Assembly: GCF_003604195.1 (NCBI RefSeq)
Contig: NZ_QXGR01000004.1
Coordinates: forward strand, 248,001-312,000
Direction of reading: 5' to 3'
DNA from: Simplicispira lacusdiani
Lineage (GTDB): Bacteria > Pseudomonadota > Gammaproteobacteria > Burkholderiales > Burkholderiaceae_C
DNA length: 64,000 nt
In this document: piece after piece, positions 36,330 to 46,473 of the stretch
Numbering within the stretch: position 1 is the stretch's first letter
Layout of the letters: each line of letters begins with the position of its first letter
Notes under the pieces: generated by a model
What the model was told of the DNA's origin: nothing
Databases searched by the model: none
Seen by the model: the letters and a program-made list of their open reading frames with translations, nothing else
Made by a program: the position numbers and the translations under genes

Positions 36330-37772
36330 TCAGTGCATTTGGTTGATCAGGATGGCCGCGTTGGTTGCCTTTTTGTCTGACTGATCGACATACACAACAT
36401 GCGGGTAGCGGCGCTGCTTGCTCACCTCGGTAACGATGTCGTCGATGTGTTTGTTGGCTGCCTGGCCAAGTGCCGGCAGCGTTTTGCACTCGTAACCCAG
36501 TTGGGCTGCAATCCATTTCAGTTCATCGGTCACCGCGACGGAGCACGCGATCATCTGATTCTTGGTCTGCGTCAGCGTCCAGGAGAGCACAAAGAGTGGC
36601 GCTACGCGCGTCTGCTTATCCCACGCCGCACGAGCGCGCTTGTAGCAGTCCGTGCTCATTGGACCGACGAACTGTTGGCACATGAAGGCGTTCACCCAAT
36701 ACTGCTCGCCATGCAAGGGTGGTGCGTGAGTTTCCATCTTGCTGAACTGATCAGCGCGCATGTCGCTGACGGAAGCCGTCTTCGAGTATTCGTCATAGAG
36801 AATCAAATCAGACTGCGGGTAGATGCCCGTCGAACCGTCGTAGCCACTGGCGTCGAACGTCACGATCACCTTGGGGCCGTCCGCCGTCAGTTCCGCGATG
36901 GGCGTGGTTCTGAAGTTCCGGTTACCGCGCAGCAGATACGGGCCCAGCTTCTGCTCAATCATCTCTTCGAGCGCCCTGAAATCCACCGCGTCGAAATGCG
37001 AGTGGTCTGTGTCATGCGCCCTCAGATTCTGAAAATGAGAAAACTTGAGAATCACCAGCTCGCGGTTGTCTCCGCCTTGCATGAAGTCGCGGACATTCTC
37101 CAGGGCATATCGCACCGTATAGCCTGCGCAACCTTCGTTGCGCAGCGTGAACTTATGAATGCCCAGGTTGACAGTCGTGCCTACCCAACTGTAGTGGCCC
37201 AAGCGCATTTCGGGATCCGACGAAAACGCAGGTTTGACAAACATGGGCCGCATGTCGAAGTAGCGAATCCCGTCATTGAGCATCCGCCCCACCGTGGTGT
37301 TCTGGGTCCGCGTGGTTGCTTCATTGGCATAAAACGAGCAGCTGTCCACCTTGCCCATCCCGGCATCATGGGCCCCTGGCAGCGTGATTCCGAACAGCGT
37401 GGACTTTTGTACACCCGCGTCGTCCGTCATCCAGCGGTCATTGCGCACGGGTTGTGAAACCTGTTCTCCCGCTGTCAGGAGATGGGCCTGCTCGTTGAGC
37501 ACCTCGTCATCAGGCCCAAGGACCCGAACGAGAAGAACCTTGGCGGTCTCCGGAACCTCGACCACATCAGAGGCAATCCCGGGCGCCGCGGGCAACGTAG
37601 TCCATGCCCCGTCTTCGTCCACCACGCGGTACTCCACGCGGCCTGCCTGCCCTGACAAACCGCCATGCGACACCGTGACAGAGCGGGTTGGGGTTTCACC
37701 GCCACCACACGCCGCCAGCATTACAGCGCTCCAAATGGCTGCCATGCTCAAGAAAGATTTTGCGCGCTCCAT
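36330..37772 (-). CDS. PI-PLC-like lipoprotein
   Basis: 480 aa from ATG 37772 (MERAKSFLSMAAIWSAVMLA, lipobox LAAC then GGGE). The middle carries the PI-PLC X-type pattern LPGAHDAGM (first catalytic His) and DGIRYFDMRPMF (substrate Arg/Asp), LGHYSWVG (second His), and LVILKFSHF. Likely a surface or periplasmic phosphodiesterase on glycerophospho- or inositol-lipids; substrate unknown. Lower GC than its neighbours, consistent with acquisition. Confidence 0.75.
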   Translation of the reverse strand: MERAKSFLSMAAIWSAVMLAACGGGETPTRSVTVSHGGLSGQAGRVEYRVVDEDGAWTTLPAAPGIASDVVEVPETAKVLLVRVLGPDDEVLNEQAHLLTAGEQVSQPVRNDRWMTDDAGVQKSTLFGITLPGAHDAGMGKVDSCSFYANEATTRTQNTTVGRMLNDGIRYFDMRPMFVKPAFSSDPEMRLGHYSWVGTTVNLGIHKFTLRNEGCAGYTVRYALENVRDFMQGGDNRELVILKFSHFQNLRAHDTDHSHFDAVDFRALEEMIEQKLGPYLLRGNRNFRTTPIAELTADGPKVIVTFDASGYDGSTGIYPQSDLILYDEYSKTASVSDMRADQFSKMETHAPPLHGEQYWVNAFMCQQFVGPMSTDCYKRARAAWDKQTRVAPLFVLSWTLTQTKNQMIACSVAVTDELKWIAAQLGYECKTLPALGQAANKHIDDIVTEVSKQRRYPHVVYVDQSDKKATNAAILINQMH

Positions 37773-37820
37773 GACGATCCTCCTTCTCCGTAGATTCTGG
37801 ATACGGCGAGCAGTCTGGTT

Positions 37821-38006
37821 TTGACACACATCAGCCAGGTGTGTGAGACAGTCGCTACCAGTTCGACTGGTGGGCTGTCTGCTAGACCGGGAGCCGTCCA
37901 GGATCGGACGGCAACGCGGTGAGGCCGCACCGCGACTGCCGCACCAAGTTCGTTGCGCTAGACATTCGCCAAGCAGGGGCGCCGTTCAGGAGTAGAACGG
38001 TGGCGC
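37821..38006. ncRNA. Chain of four hairpins upstream of the PLC-like gene (structured leader or ncRNA)
   Basis: After a perfect TTGACA (37821-37826, plus strand; -10 poor) come: AGACAG/CTGTCT (37846/37875) enclosing ACCAGT-TCG-ACTGGT; GCCGTCC/GGACGGC (37893/37906); CGCGGTG/CACCGCG (37915/37928); CCGTTC/GAACGG (37982/37995) with GCGCC/GGCGC arms. It may be a plus-strand ncRNA or the minus-strand leader of the PLC gene; strand cannot be decided. Confidence 0.4.
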
Positions 38007-38034
38007 TTCATGGGTCATTTGATGGGCAGAAAAG

Positions 38035-38061
38035 AAAAACGGGCCCTTGCGGCCCGTTTTT
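38035..38061 (-). terminator. Native terminator of tRNA-Ser, displaced by island 2
   Basis: AAAAACGGGCC-CTTGC-GGCCCGTTTTT, a perfect 11-bp stem usable in both directions. It sits directly beyond the left end of island 2, i.e. where the 3' flank of tRNA-Ser would be without the island. Confidence 0.8.
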
Positions 38062-38070
38062 CTTCGTGTG

Positions 38071-38085
38071 CTGGCGGAGACTGTG
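38071..38085. repeat. att copy at left end of island 2
   Basis: CTGGCGGAGACTGTG, identical to 47907-47921 in the 3' end of tRNA-Ser. Confidence 0.75.
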
Positions 38086-38136
38086 TCCGCATGGAATCTA
38101 GTATTCATGCGGGTCCATGGGTTGATATCTCGATTT

Positions 38137-38150
38137 TCCCACCGTAAAAC
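38137..38150. promoter_or_regulatory. Putative integrase arm site, left end of island 2
   Basis: TCCCACCGTAAAAC matches TCCCACCGTGAAAC at 47776-47789 near the right end in 13 of 14 bases, in the same orientation. Confidence 0.45.
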
Positions 38151-38238
38151 CCACCATAAAAACCACGCCAAATTAAGCGCACAAAATAGTTTCCGAGGTG
38201 TGGCAGACACGCTAATCCGGCTTGCAGTGTATGAACGA

Positions 38239-38694
38239 TCACTTGTTGCCCGCGATGGTTGAATGGAAGTTTGAGTTGCTATTGCGCCTGAACTCCCAGG
38301 GTGGCGTTGGTTCTGCATCCCGCCACAGGCCCAGCTTCGCCGCTCTGGCCTCAGCCTCGGCCGCTGCATAGCTCTGTCGGTCAGCCGGGGACTGCTCCCG
38401 CTCGTACTTCTTGTAGTGCCATGCCAGGCCGCGCTTGATCTGCACCAGGTTGCTATCCAGACCGGCCAGCAGAACCTTGCCGACCTTGCGCCCGTACCGA
38501 TCAACTTTGTCCCACTCGACCGCCACAGACTGCCCGGCGACCTGCTCGGCCAGGCTCTCCTTGGAGACATTGCCGAATGCCTGCCCCCGCTCAGGCGCAT
38601 CAATGCCGCTTAGGCGAATCTTGTGCTGGGTGCGGGTGTCGTCCAGGACTGTGATGCTGTCGCCATCCTGCACATGGATGACCTTGCCCAGCAG
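38239..38694 (-). pseudogene. SNase-like nuclease, 3' part (interrupted by mer transposon)
   Basis: Encodes GKVIHVQDGDSITVLDD, RLSGIDAPERGQ (active-site Arg), DKVDRYGRKVGKV and a C-terminal ...GLAWHYKKYE, the thermonuclease (OB-fold) family. Its 5' end, with a signal peptide, lies 3.5 kb away at 42234-42310; joining the two at the 5-bp duplication CTGCT restores the frame. The intact product would be a secreted nuclease of about 170 aa. Confidence 0.88.
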
Positions 38695-38732
38695 GGGGTC
38701 GTCTCAGAAAACGGAAAATAAAGCACGCTAAG
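38695..38732 (+). repeat. Left 38-bp terminal inverted repeat
   Basis: Tn21/Tn501-type end, with the tail AAATAAAGCACGCTAAG. Confidence 0.92.
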
Positions 38733-38748
38733 GCGTAACTACCCTCGG

Positions 38749-39183
38749 CTACACCGCGTCGGCACCACGCGGCTCTTTCTCCCCTTGCAGCGAAGCAATC
38801 AGCGGGCAAGAAACGTTCCCTTGCCGCGCATGGCAGGCGAACACAAGTTCGGATAGCACGGTTTCCATGCGCGCCAGGTCGGTCATTTTTTCGCGCACGT
38901 CCTGAAGCTTGTGCTCGGCCAGGCTGCTGGCTTCCTCGCAGTGGGTGCCGTCATCCAGCCTCAGCAGCTCTGCGATCTCGTCGAGGCTGAATCCGAGCCG
39001 CTGGGCTGATTTCACGAAGCGCACCCGCGTCACATCCGCCTCGCCATAGCGGCGGATGCTGCCATAGGGCTTGTCCGGCTCCGGCAACAAGCCCTTGCGC
39101 TGATAGAACCGGATTGTTTCCACGTTGACCCCGGCCGCCTTGGCGAAAACGCCAATAGTCAGATTCTCCAAATTTTTTTCCAT
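38749..39183 (-). CDS. merR: Mercury-responsive regulator MerR
   Basis: 144 aa from ATG 39183 ([20 protein letters not shown]). HTH with [13 protein letters not shown]; Hg-binding Cys residues in [16 protein letters not shown] and VSCPLI. Divergent from merT; the overlapping operator lies between. Represses without and activates with Hg(II) by DNA underwinding. Confidence 0.96.
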   Translation of the reverse strand: MEKNLENLTIGVFAKAAGVNVETIRFYQRKGLLPEPDKPYGSIRRYGEADVTRVRFVKSAQRLGFSLDEIAELLRLDDGTHCEEASSLAEHKLQDVREKMTDLARMETVLSELVFACHARQGNVSCPLIASLQGEKEPRGADAV

Positions 39184-39188
39184 ATCGC

Positions 39189-39219
39189 TTGACTCCGTAC
39201 ATTGGTACGGAAGTAAGCT
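39189..39219 (+). promoter_or_regulatory. mer operator/promoter
   Basis: -35 TTGACT (39189-39194), dyad CCGTAC-ATTG-GTACGG (39195-39210), -10-like TAAGCT (39214-39219): a 19-bp spacer, the over-long spacing that MerR-Hg corrects. Confidence 0.9.
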
Positions 39220-39254
39220 TAAGCTATCCAATCCAGATTTGAAAGGACAAGCGT

Positions 39255-39605
39255 ATGTCTGAACCTCAAAACGGGCGCGGGGCGCTCTTCACTGGCGGGC
39301 TAGCCGCCATCCTCGCCTCGGCTTGCTGCCTGGGGCCGCTGGTTCTGATCGCCCTGGGGTTCAGCGGCGCTTGGATCGGCAACTTGACGGTGTTGGAACC
39401 TTATCGCCCGATCTTCATCGGCGCGGCGTTGGTGGCGCTGTTTTTCGCCTGGCGGCGCATCTACCGACCGGCGCAAGCCTGCAAACCAGGGGATGTGTGT
39501 GCGATTCCCCAAGTGCGCGCTACTTACAAGCTCATTTTCTGGGTCGTGGCCGCGCTGGTTCTGGTCGCGCTCGGATTTCCCTACGTCATGCCATTTTTCT
39601 ATTAA
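39255..39605 (+). CDS. merT: Mercuric ion transporter MerT
   Basis: 116 aa, three membrane segments. Cys24-Cys25 (SACCLG) in the first helix and Cys76/Cys82 in the cytoplasmic loop relay Hg(II) from MerP to MerA. Normal length. Confidence 0.95.
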   Translation: MSEPQNGRGALFTGGLAAILASACCLGPLVLIALGFSGAWIGNLTVLEPYRPIFIGAALVALFFAWRRIYRPAQACKPGDVCAIPQVRATYKLIFWVVAALVLVALGFPYVMPFFY

Positions 39606-39620
39606 TCACAGGAGTTCATC

Positions 39621-39896
39621 ATGAAAAAACTGTTTGCCTCTCTCGCCATCGCTGCCGTTGTTGCCCCCGTGTGGGCCGCCACCCAGACCGTCACGCTGTC
39701 CGTACCGGGCATGACCTGCTCCGCTTGTCCGATCACCGTCAAGAAGGCGATTTCCAAGGTCGAAGGCGTCAGCAAAGTTAACGTGACCTTCGAGACACGC
39801 GAAGCGGTTGTCACCTTCGATGATGCCAAGACCAGCGTGCAGAAGCTAACCAAGGCCACCGAAGACGCAGGCTATCCGTCCAGCGTCAAGAAGTGA
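39621..39896 (+). CDS. merP: Periplasmic mercury-binding protein MerP
   Basis: 91 aa: signal peptide ending near VWA, then an HMA domain with GMTCSAC (Cys33, Cys36). Hands Hg(II) to MerT. Confidence 0.95.
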   Translation: MKKLFASLAIAAVVAPVWAATQTVTLSVPGMTCSACPITVKKAISKVEGVSKVNVTFETREAVVTFDDAKTSVQKLTKATEDAGYPSSVKK

Positions 39897-39904
39897 GGCA
39901 CTGA

Positions 39905-41653
<1,749 letters not shown>

Positions 41654-41670
41654 GGAAAAGGAGGTGTTCG

Positions 41671-42036
41671 ATGAACGCCTACACAGTGTCCCGACTGGCC
41701 CTTGAGGCCGGGGTGAGCGTGCATATCGTGCGCGACTACCTGCTGCGCGGATTGCTGCGGCCAGTCGCCTGCACCACGGGCGGCTACGGCTTGTTCGATG
41801 ACGCCGCCTTGCAGCGGCTGTGCTTTGTGCGGGCCGCTTTTGAGGCGGGCATCGGCCTGGACGCATTGGCGCGGTTGTGCCGGGCGCTGGATGCGGCGGA
41901 CTGCGATGAAACAGCCGCACAGCTTGCCGTGCTGAGTCAGTTCGTCGAACGCCGACGCGAAGCGTTGGCCGATCTGGAAGTGCAGTTGGCCGCGATGCCG
42001 ACCGCGCCGGCCCAGCAAGCGGAGAGTCTGCCATGA
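41671..42036 (+). CDS. merD: MerD co-regulator
   Basis: 121 aa MerR-like protein: [23 protein letters not shown], then Cys-containing helical tail ([12 protein letters not shown]). Down-regulates the mer operon by displacing MerR. Overlaps the next ORF by ATGA. Confidence 0.94.
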   Translation: MNAYTVSRLALEAGVSVHIVRDYLLRGLLRPVACTTGGYGLFDDAALQRLCFVRAAFEAGIGLDALARLCRALDAADCDETAAQLAVLSQFVERRREALADLEVQLAAMPTAPAQQAESLP

Positions 42037-42200
42037 ACAGCCCCGAGCGCTTGCCGACCGAGACACACAAGCCGTTCACCGGCTACCTGTCGCCGCTCGG
42101 CTGGGAACACATCAACCTGACCGGCGATTACCTCTGGCGCAGCAGCGCCAAGATCGGCGCGGGCAAGTTCAGGCCGCTACGACCGTTGCAACCGGCTTAG
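42033..42200 (+). pseudogene. Chimeric merE-tnpA remnant
   Basis: 55 codons. The first 19 ([19 protein letters not shown]) are the start of MerE; the next 36 ([19 protein letters not shown] ... [10 protein letters not shown]) are the C-terminus of a Tn3-family transposase, in frame, ending at TAG overlapping the terminal repeat exactly as tnpA normally does. MerE's membrane helices are lost. Created by an internal deletion probably at shared TACCTG. Confidence 0.9.
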
Positions 42201-42233
42201 CGTGCTTTATTTTCCGTTTTCTGAGGCGACCCC
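42196..42233 (-). repeat. Right 38-bp terminal inverted repeat
   Basis: Inverse of the left end with one difference (position 8). Confidence 0.92.
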
Positions 42234-42310
42234 AGCAGGGTCTCGGCCTGCGCCTGAAACACCAGGCACAGCACCAGAGTGGTGGCCGCCGATTTGAATT
42301 GCATTCTCAT
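42234..42310 (-). pseudogene. SNase-like nuclease, 5' part
   Basis: ATG 42310; MRMQFKSAATTLVLCLVFQA, a signal peptide ending near AQA, then ETL where the transposon interrupts. See 38239-38694. Confidence 0.85.
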
Positions 42311-42387
42311 GGGGGATTTTTTCTCCGCGTGCGAAGCAATGGGGTGTCGTCAGTTCGAGGGTTGCAGACTTTGAACTTCCCCCGCCC

Positions 42388-42609
42388 CTACCTGCACCTG
42401 TCGGCCAGCTCACGCGATACCCGCACATGCTCGTTGACCATCTTGGAAAGCTCCCGCAGCTCGGCCCGGTGGCCGCCCTTCCAGGCGTTGCGACTGACCC
42501 GCTCCTTGCCCTCCAGCGACCTCGGCCCGGTGGACTTAGCCCACGGTCTCCAGCTTCTGATTAGCTCGGCCTGCCGCTGCCTGCGATCCAATGTCCAGCC
42601 GTTGACCAT
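42388..42609 (-). CDS. Conserved hypothetical protein of island 2
   Basis: 73 aa from ATG 42609: WTLDRRQRQAELIRSWRPW, KSTGPRSLEGKERVSRNAWK. I recall this pattern in small proteins of integrative elements but know no function. Overlaps the 3' end of the next upstream gene in another frame by about 70 bp. Confidence 0.6.
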   Translation of the reverse strand: MVNGWTLDRRQRQAELIRSWRPWAKSTGPRSLEGKERVSRNAWKGGHRAELRELSKMVNEHVRVSRELADRCR

Positions 42610-43186
42610 GATCTGCCTCCAATAGTTTGTTTGGCTCACTTCGAGAATTTCCCGCGCCCGACTGTATGCCACTATGCGATGGCGTACCGGCATAGGTATT
42701 GTTGACCTGTTGCGGCCCGGTGGTCATGTTGGCTTGCTTGATGTAGGGCATGGGGTTCTTCAGCAGCGCCAGTGCCTCAGCCGTCGATCTGGCCTGCGCC
42801 TGCGCCTTCAATGCCAGTCGCATCAAAACCTCGATCCCCTTATAGCTGTCCTGTCGCCCAGACCGCTGCGCCATGTCGTTGAAGATGGCGTCCAGGGTCA
42901 TGGCTTGGTTGGCCAGCATTCGCTCGACCCGGCCCATGTCGCCAGCGACAACCTCATCCCCCGCCTTCCTCATTTCGATCAGCAGGTCGGCCACATCCAT
43001 TTCGTCGCCAGCGCCTGAATACCGCTTCAGAGTGACGGCCGCCAGGGATGAAGTCGTCGTCAGCTTCGCCAGCGCCTGCGACTTGGTGTCTTCGCTTTTC
43101 ACGACCTCAAAGGCGTTGGGGTCGCGCTTCCTCGGGAGTGCGGCCGGTGCCGTTTTTGGACTCGATTTTTTCGCCGCCATGCTCAT
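42536..43186 (-). CDS. Hypothetical protein of island 2
   Basis: 216 aa. Lys/Ala-rich N-terminus, helical middle (DVADLLIEMRKAGDEVVAGD, MLANQAMTLDAIFNDMAQR, LMRLALKAQAQARSTAEAL), Gly/Ser/Asn-rich tail. Soluble, probably helical; resembles no enzyme. Possibly a DNA-associated accessory protein; unproven. Confidence 0.6.
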   Translation of the reverse strand: MSMAAKKSSPKTAPAALPRKRDPNAFEVVKSEDTKSQALAKLTTTSSLAAVTLKRYSGAGDEMDVADLLIEMRKAGDEVVAGDMGRVERMLANQAMTLDAIFNDMAQRSGRQDSYKGIEVLMRLALKAQAQARSTAEALALLKNPMPYIKQANMTTGPQQVNNTYAGTPSHSGIQSGAGNSRSEPNKLLEADHGQRLDIGSQAAAGRANQKLETVG

Positions 43187-43287
43187 GCTCCTTGTGTTGA
43201 CTGAATAAAGCAGCGAACCTGCAGCCAGCTCGCCGTTTTTACTCAGTTATACGGTGGCACCCCTACAGATGCCACGTCCAGATGGTT

Positions 43288-43569
43288 TCAGTGCAGATCA
43301 GCTTGCTTACCAATGAAGTGGTCTAGCAGGTCTTGCCGTAGGTTCTGCGGCGTCTCCAGCACCTGATCTCGCATGTCCTGGCGTGCCATGTCGCCATCGC
43401 TAAACTGGTCGCACCGTCGCATGGCTGCGGCCATCAATCGCGCCGCCAGCAAGTCGAACGATTCTTCGTTTGCTCGCTGGCTAATGGCTAATGTGGCTAT
43501 CGTGGCTAATTCGGCTAATGGCTGCGCAGCCGGGGGAGGGACGTGCGCAGCTTCGCGGAGTGCCTGCAT
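43288..43569 (-). CDS. Small protein carrying iterons in its coding sequence
   Basis: 93 aa from ATG 43569. The segment LAELATIATLAISQ is encoded by the GGCTAAT iteron cluster 43479-43519 (see finding), so the protein repeat may be a by-product of the DNA repeat. It starts 1 bp after the primase stop, consistent with an operon. Function unknown. Confidence 0.6.
   Translation of the reverse strand: MQALREAAHVPPPAAQPLAELATIATLAISQRANEESFDLLAARLMAAAMRRCDQFSDGDMARQDMRDQVLETPQNLRQDLLDHFIGKQADLH
43479..43519. repeat. Iteron cluster A (GGCTAAT)
   Basis: Five repeats starting at 43479, 43486, 43495, 43504 and 43513 (four GGCTAAT, one GGCTATC), spacing 7 then 9, 9, 9 bp. Confidence 0.7.
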
Positions 43570-43570
43570 G

Positions 43571-45844
43571 TCAAGTTTGAACACGGCGCACCTCCCACAC
43601 GTCGCCAGCTTCACGGATATAGCCACGCTGCACCAGGTCAGACAGCATTGCGTTAATCCCTGCGGCCTTGAGGCTGCGGATTGCACGGGGGGTGGCTTGC
43701 AGAACGTCCTTCTTAGCCACGGTAGTGCCTCGCCCTTGCATCCATTCCAGCAGGCTGCGCAAGGCCCCTTCCTCGCGTTCCTGGCGTCCTGCGCCGGTCA
43801 GTCGCAAGTGCTCATTTAAATAGAACGCTGTCAGTTGGATGGCGCCGTCCATGGCCTCGCTGGTGATGTGGGTGGCCTGCGTGTTCTCCACCATGGTGAT
43901 GATCCCGGCGATGCGTGCGGCGTGCTCTGCAGCCTTGGATGCGAACGGGCGGGCACCATCCAGTTCACTGCCGTTTGCTTGCTGGCCTTCGATCACGTTA
44001 TAGAACGCGATCCACAGTGCCCTGGCATCGTCGCCCATGTAGAGGGCGCGGGGTTTCAGTTCGTAGCCGTCGCCGTTTGGCCAGCACTCTGGCGTTGTGC
44101 TCAGCAGCGTGCGGATGCGTTCGTTGTAGGCGATCACGTCCGAGTTTTCGTGTGGGTTCGTGTGCTTGAACATGCGCGTACCTGCCAGCGTTTGCGGCTC
44201 TGCAATGAGGCACCGTGCGAGTAGGCCCTGGCCTTGCGCCAGCGGGTCGCACAGCAGCTCACGCAGCAACACCGGCTGCACCAGGACGTGCATGGCAATG
44301 CGCCTGCCCAGTAACACGGTAAGTCCGTCGCCACCGCGCAGAGAATCGAGGGACTCACCACTCCAGCCCTTGAGATAGAACGCAAGGCCGGAGGAGCGCT
44401 TATCGTCGCGCAGCGAATGGCCTCCCAACATTTCGCCACCTTCGGCGCTGAAAATCCCGATACTGCTTTGGAACTTCAGCAACTTGCAAATGCCCTCGAT
44501 AGTGGCGTTGGCCGTGGTGATGCTCTGCGGCGCAGGCTTTGTCGGTGTCGGGTCTTTGGGCTTGCGTTCGCCCATCTCGGCCTCGTACTTCTGCACCTCT
44601 TTGGCATGGGCGCGGGCTTGGTCTTTGCGGACTTCCTCCACCTCTTTACAGGCCACCGCGTCAACGGCGCTTTTGCGATCACCTGAGCCTGCGCCGGTTA
44701 TCACGAACACACTGAGCGGGGAGTGCTGGCCATGGGGCAGCACGGCATTGGCCAGCGGCTGCACAGCAAGGGATGCCGCTGCCAGTACGCTGCCACCGGC
44801 GAGACTGTCAGGCGCTTGCACGTCCTCTGCGATAGCGCGGGCGGCGTTGCCCAGGATCGGCCCCAGGGCGTCAAAAGGAAACGCGGCAGGAGCTGGTGCT
44901 GCGGCTTCTTTCAGCGCATCAAGGGCGGGCCAGCCACTCGCCACCAAAGGATCAAAAATGGCTTTGACGCGATCCAGGCCGAACTCGCGGTGCAAGTCGT
45001 TGAAGTCGGTCATGCCCTCGAAGCGCTTGGGGAACTGCGGCACCACTACGGTGGCGCCAGCGGCCTGCGCAGCTTCGCCAGCTTTTGTCAGTCCGGGGTT
45101 GCCGTCTGTCTGCCAGTCGTCGTCTGCGGCGATAAGGATGCGCTCGTCCGGGTGCTTTGCGCGAAGGGCCTCTGCTACTGCTTTCAGGTTGCCTGCACTG
45201 TGCGCCACCAACACGGCGAGCCCAGTAGCTTCACGAATGCTTGCACCAGTGGCGAACCCCTCGCAGATCACGGTGGTGCCGTTGCTCTTGCCCATGGGAT
45301 AGAAGCATCCAACCACGCGGCCATCGGGCATGAACTTCTTATCGCCGTGTGATGTGATGAATTGAACGCTCCACAGTTCGCCGTCTGTGTCGTACAGGGG
45401 CATTACCAGGGATGTGCCATGCACACGCAGGCCATGGGGTTGCACTTCCCGGCCAGCCAGATATGGGTGGTCTGCCGTCGCTGCCTCGCTTGCGTCCATG
45501 GTTCCCGCTGCGGAGTTCTGAGCATTCGCGTGCTTGCGTTCAGTCTGCTTTGCACGCTGCGCTTTTGCGTCCTCCATTCGCGCCATTACCGCCTGGCGCT
45601 CTGCCTCGCTCATGGCGTTGTCGGCCTTGCTGGTCCACTTGATAGCGTCAGTTCCAGCCCAGTCGCCAAAGGCACCAGCGGGCACGCTGTCGCCGTACAG
45701 GATGCACCAGGAGTTTTTCGTGTTGCCACGTTTGCCGGTGCCGTTGAACCGGATCAGCTTGCCGTCGTCGGTGATGTTGTCGGGCGGCGTCAGGCCAGCG
45801 GACAGGATTGCGCCTCGAAACGCTTCGATATGGTTGGTGTGCAT
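43571..45844 (-). CDS. Primase/helicase-like replication protein
   Basis: 757 aa. Residues about 190-290 form a Toprim-type primase domain (VICEGFATGASIREATG, RILIAADDD); the second half is a DUF3987-like P-loop helicase region (VITGAGSGDRKSA at about 400), ending with a winged-helix-like tail (AAGINAMLSDLVQRGYIREA). Comparable in role to P4 alpha. Flanked by GGCTAAT iterons on both sides. Confidence 0.85.
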   Translation of the reverse strand: MHTNHIEAFRGAILSAGLTPPDNITDDGKLIRFNGTGKRGNTKNSWCILYGDSVPAGAFGDWAGTDAIKWTSKADNAMSEAERQAVMARMEDAKAQRAKQTERKHANAQNSAAGTMDASEAATADHPYLAGREVQPHGLRVHGTSLVMPLYDTDGELWSVQFITSHGDKKFMPDGRVVGCFYPMGKSNGTTVICEGFATGASIREATGLAVLVAHSAGNLKAVAEALRAKHPDERILIAADDDWQTDGNPGLTKAGEAAQAAGATVVVPQFPKRFEGMTDFNDLHREFGLDRVKAIFDPLVASGWPALDALKEAAAPAPAAFPFDALGPILGNAARAIAEDVQAPDSLAGGSVLAAASLAVQPLANAVLPHGQHSPLSVFVITGAGSGDRKSAVDAVACKEVEEVRKDQARAHAKEVQKYEAEMGERKPKDPTPTKPAPQSITTANATIEGICKLLKFQSSIGIFSAEGGEMLGGHSLRDDKRSSGLAFYLKGWSGESLDSLRGGDGLTVLLGRRIAMHVLVQPVLLRELLCDPLAQGQGLLARCLIAEPQTLAGTRMFKHTNPHENSDVIAYNERIRTLLSTTPECWPNGDGYELKPRALYMGDDARALWIAFYNVIEGQQANGSELDGARPFASKAAEHAARIAGIITMVENTQATHITSEAMDGAIQLTAFYLNEHLRLTGAGRQEREEGALRSLLEWMQGRGTTVAKKDVLQATPRAIRSLKAAGINAMLSDLVQRGYIREAGDVWEVRRVQT

Positions 45845-45854
45845 GTGGCCCCCT

Positions 45855-46061
45855 TCACTTGGTCAGGGACTGGATCAGGGCGTCAATATCCGATGCGCGC
45901 CACACAGTCACACGCGGGGACAGCTTGATCCCGGCGGGGTAGCGGCCTTCTTTCACGCCACGCCACCAGGAGGAGCGGCCAAAGGGGAGGATTTCGAGAA
46001 TGGCGGGTTCGCGCAGATAGCGCTCGCCTTGAATGGAGCGGGGGGTAGCTTGTGGGTGCAT
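45855..46061 (-). CDS. AlpA-like HTH regulator
   Basis: 68 aa: RYLREPAILEILPFGRSSWW, KEGRYPAGIKLSPRVTVWRA, DIDALIQSL; the classic AlpA (prophage regulator/excisionase) pattern. It sits 10 bp upstream of the primase gene in the same orientation, as in P4-like satellites. Confidence 0.85.
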   Translation of the reverse strand: MHPQATPRSIQGERYLREPAILEILPFGRSSWWRGVKEGRYPAGIKLSPRVTVWRASDIDALIQSLTK

Positions 46062-46141
46062 AAGCCTCTTTCAAACGTCAAGTGAAAGTCGCCCGCACCA
46101 CAAAACAAGTCGCAGACAAAGACGTGTCAAAAAACACAGCA

Positions 46142-46270
46142 TTGCACTGCCTCTACCGCATTCGGTATGATTCGAGTCGTCCGTCCAAAGACATCTCAAA
46201 TCGCCTTGCTTGTGGTTTGGGTAACCAAGGCCCCCGGTGCTCACGCTCCGGGGGTTTTGTTTTTGGGACT
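46142..46270 (+). ncRNA. Candidate small RNA with own promoter and terminator
   Basis: -35 TTGCAC (46142-46147), 18-bp spacer, -10 TATGAT (46166-46171), then about 60 nt with GGTT-TGGGT-AACC, and an intrinsic terminator CCCCCGG...CCGGGGG followed by TTTTGTTTTT (about 46229-46266). Antisense-facing the AlpA/primase operon promoter region. P4 immunity is also set by a small RNA, but strand differs here. Confidence 0.5.
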
Positions 46271-46347
46271 ATTGGCGTCCCAGAAACCGCGCCGATCATA
46301 TTTGTTTTTTCGCCGGTATCAACTGTCCATGAAAATTTAATTTTGCC

Positions 46348-46473
46348 TGTGGATATCTCTAGCTAACTACTATGTAAGTTGGCTTACATGCCTCTGTTAG
46401 CCCTGCCTAACTCGGTGTGGATAGTTTTTCTATCGGTTCTCCTATGCGGTATTGCATAGATGAGTTGTCCACA
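46348..46473. other. DnaA-box-like cluster and palindromes: candidate origin
   Basis: Three boxes one base from consensus: TGTGGATAT (46348), TGTGGATAG (46416), TTGTCCACA (46465). Between them the perfect hairpin ATGTAAG-TTGG-CTTACAT (46373-46390) and CTATGC/GCATAG (46442/46454). Strongly A/T-rich. Followed by AATCGTGCTG direct repeats (about 46484-46506) and iteron cluster B. Confidence 0.5.

Noticed and set aside
36145..36516. 123-codon minus-strand frame downstream of and overlapping the PLC-like gene
   Set aside because: Out of frame with the PLC gene, no domain, Arg/Thr/Gln-rich composition.
46082..46366. 94-codon plus-strand frame in island 2 upstream region
   Set aside because: Crosses a promoter and a strong terminator and lacks protein-like patterns.
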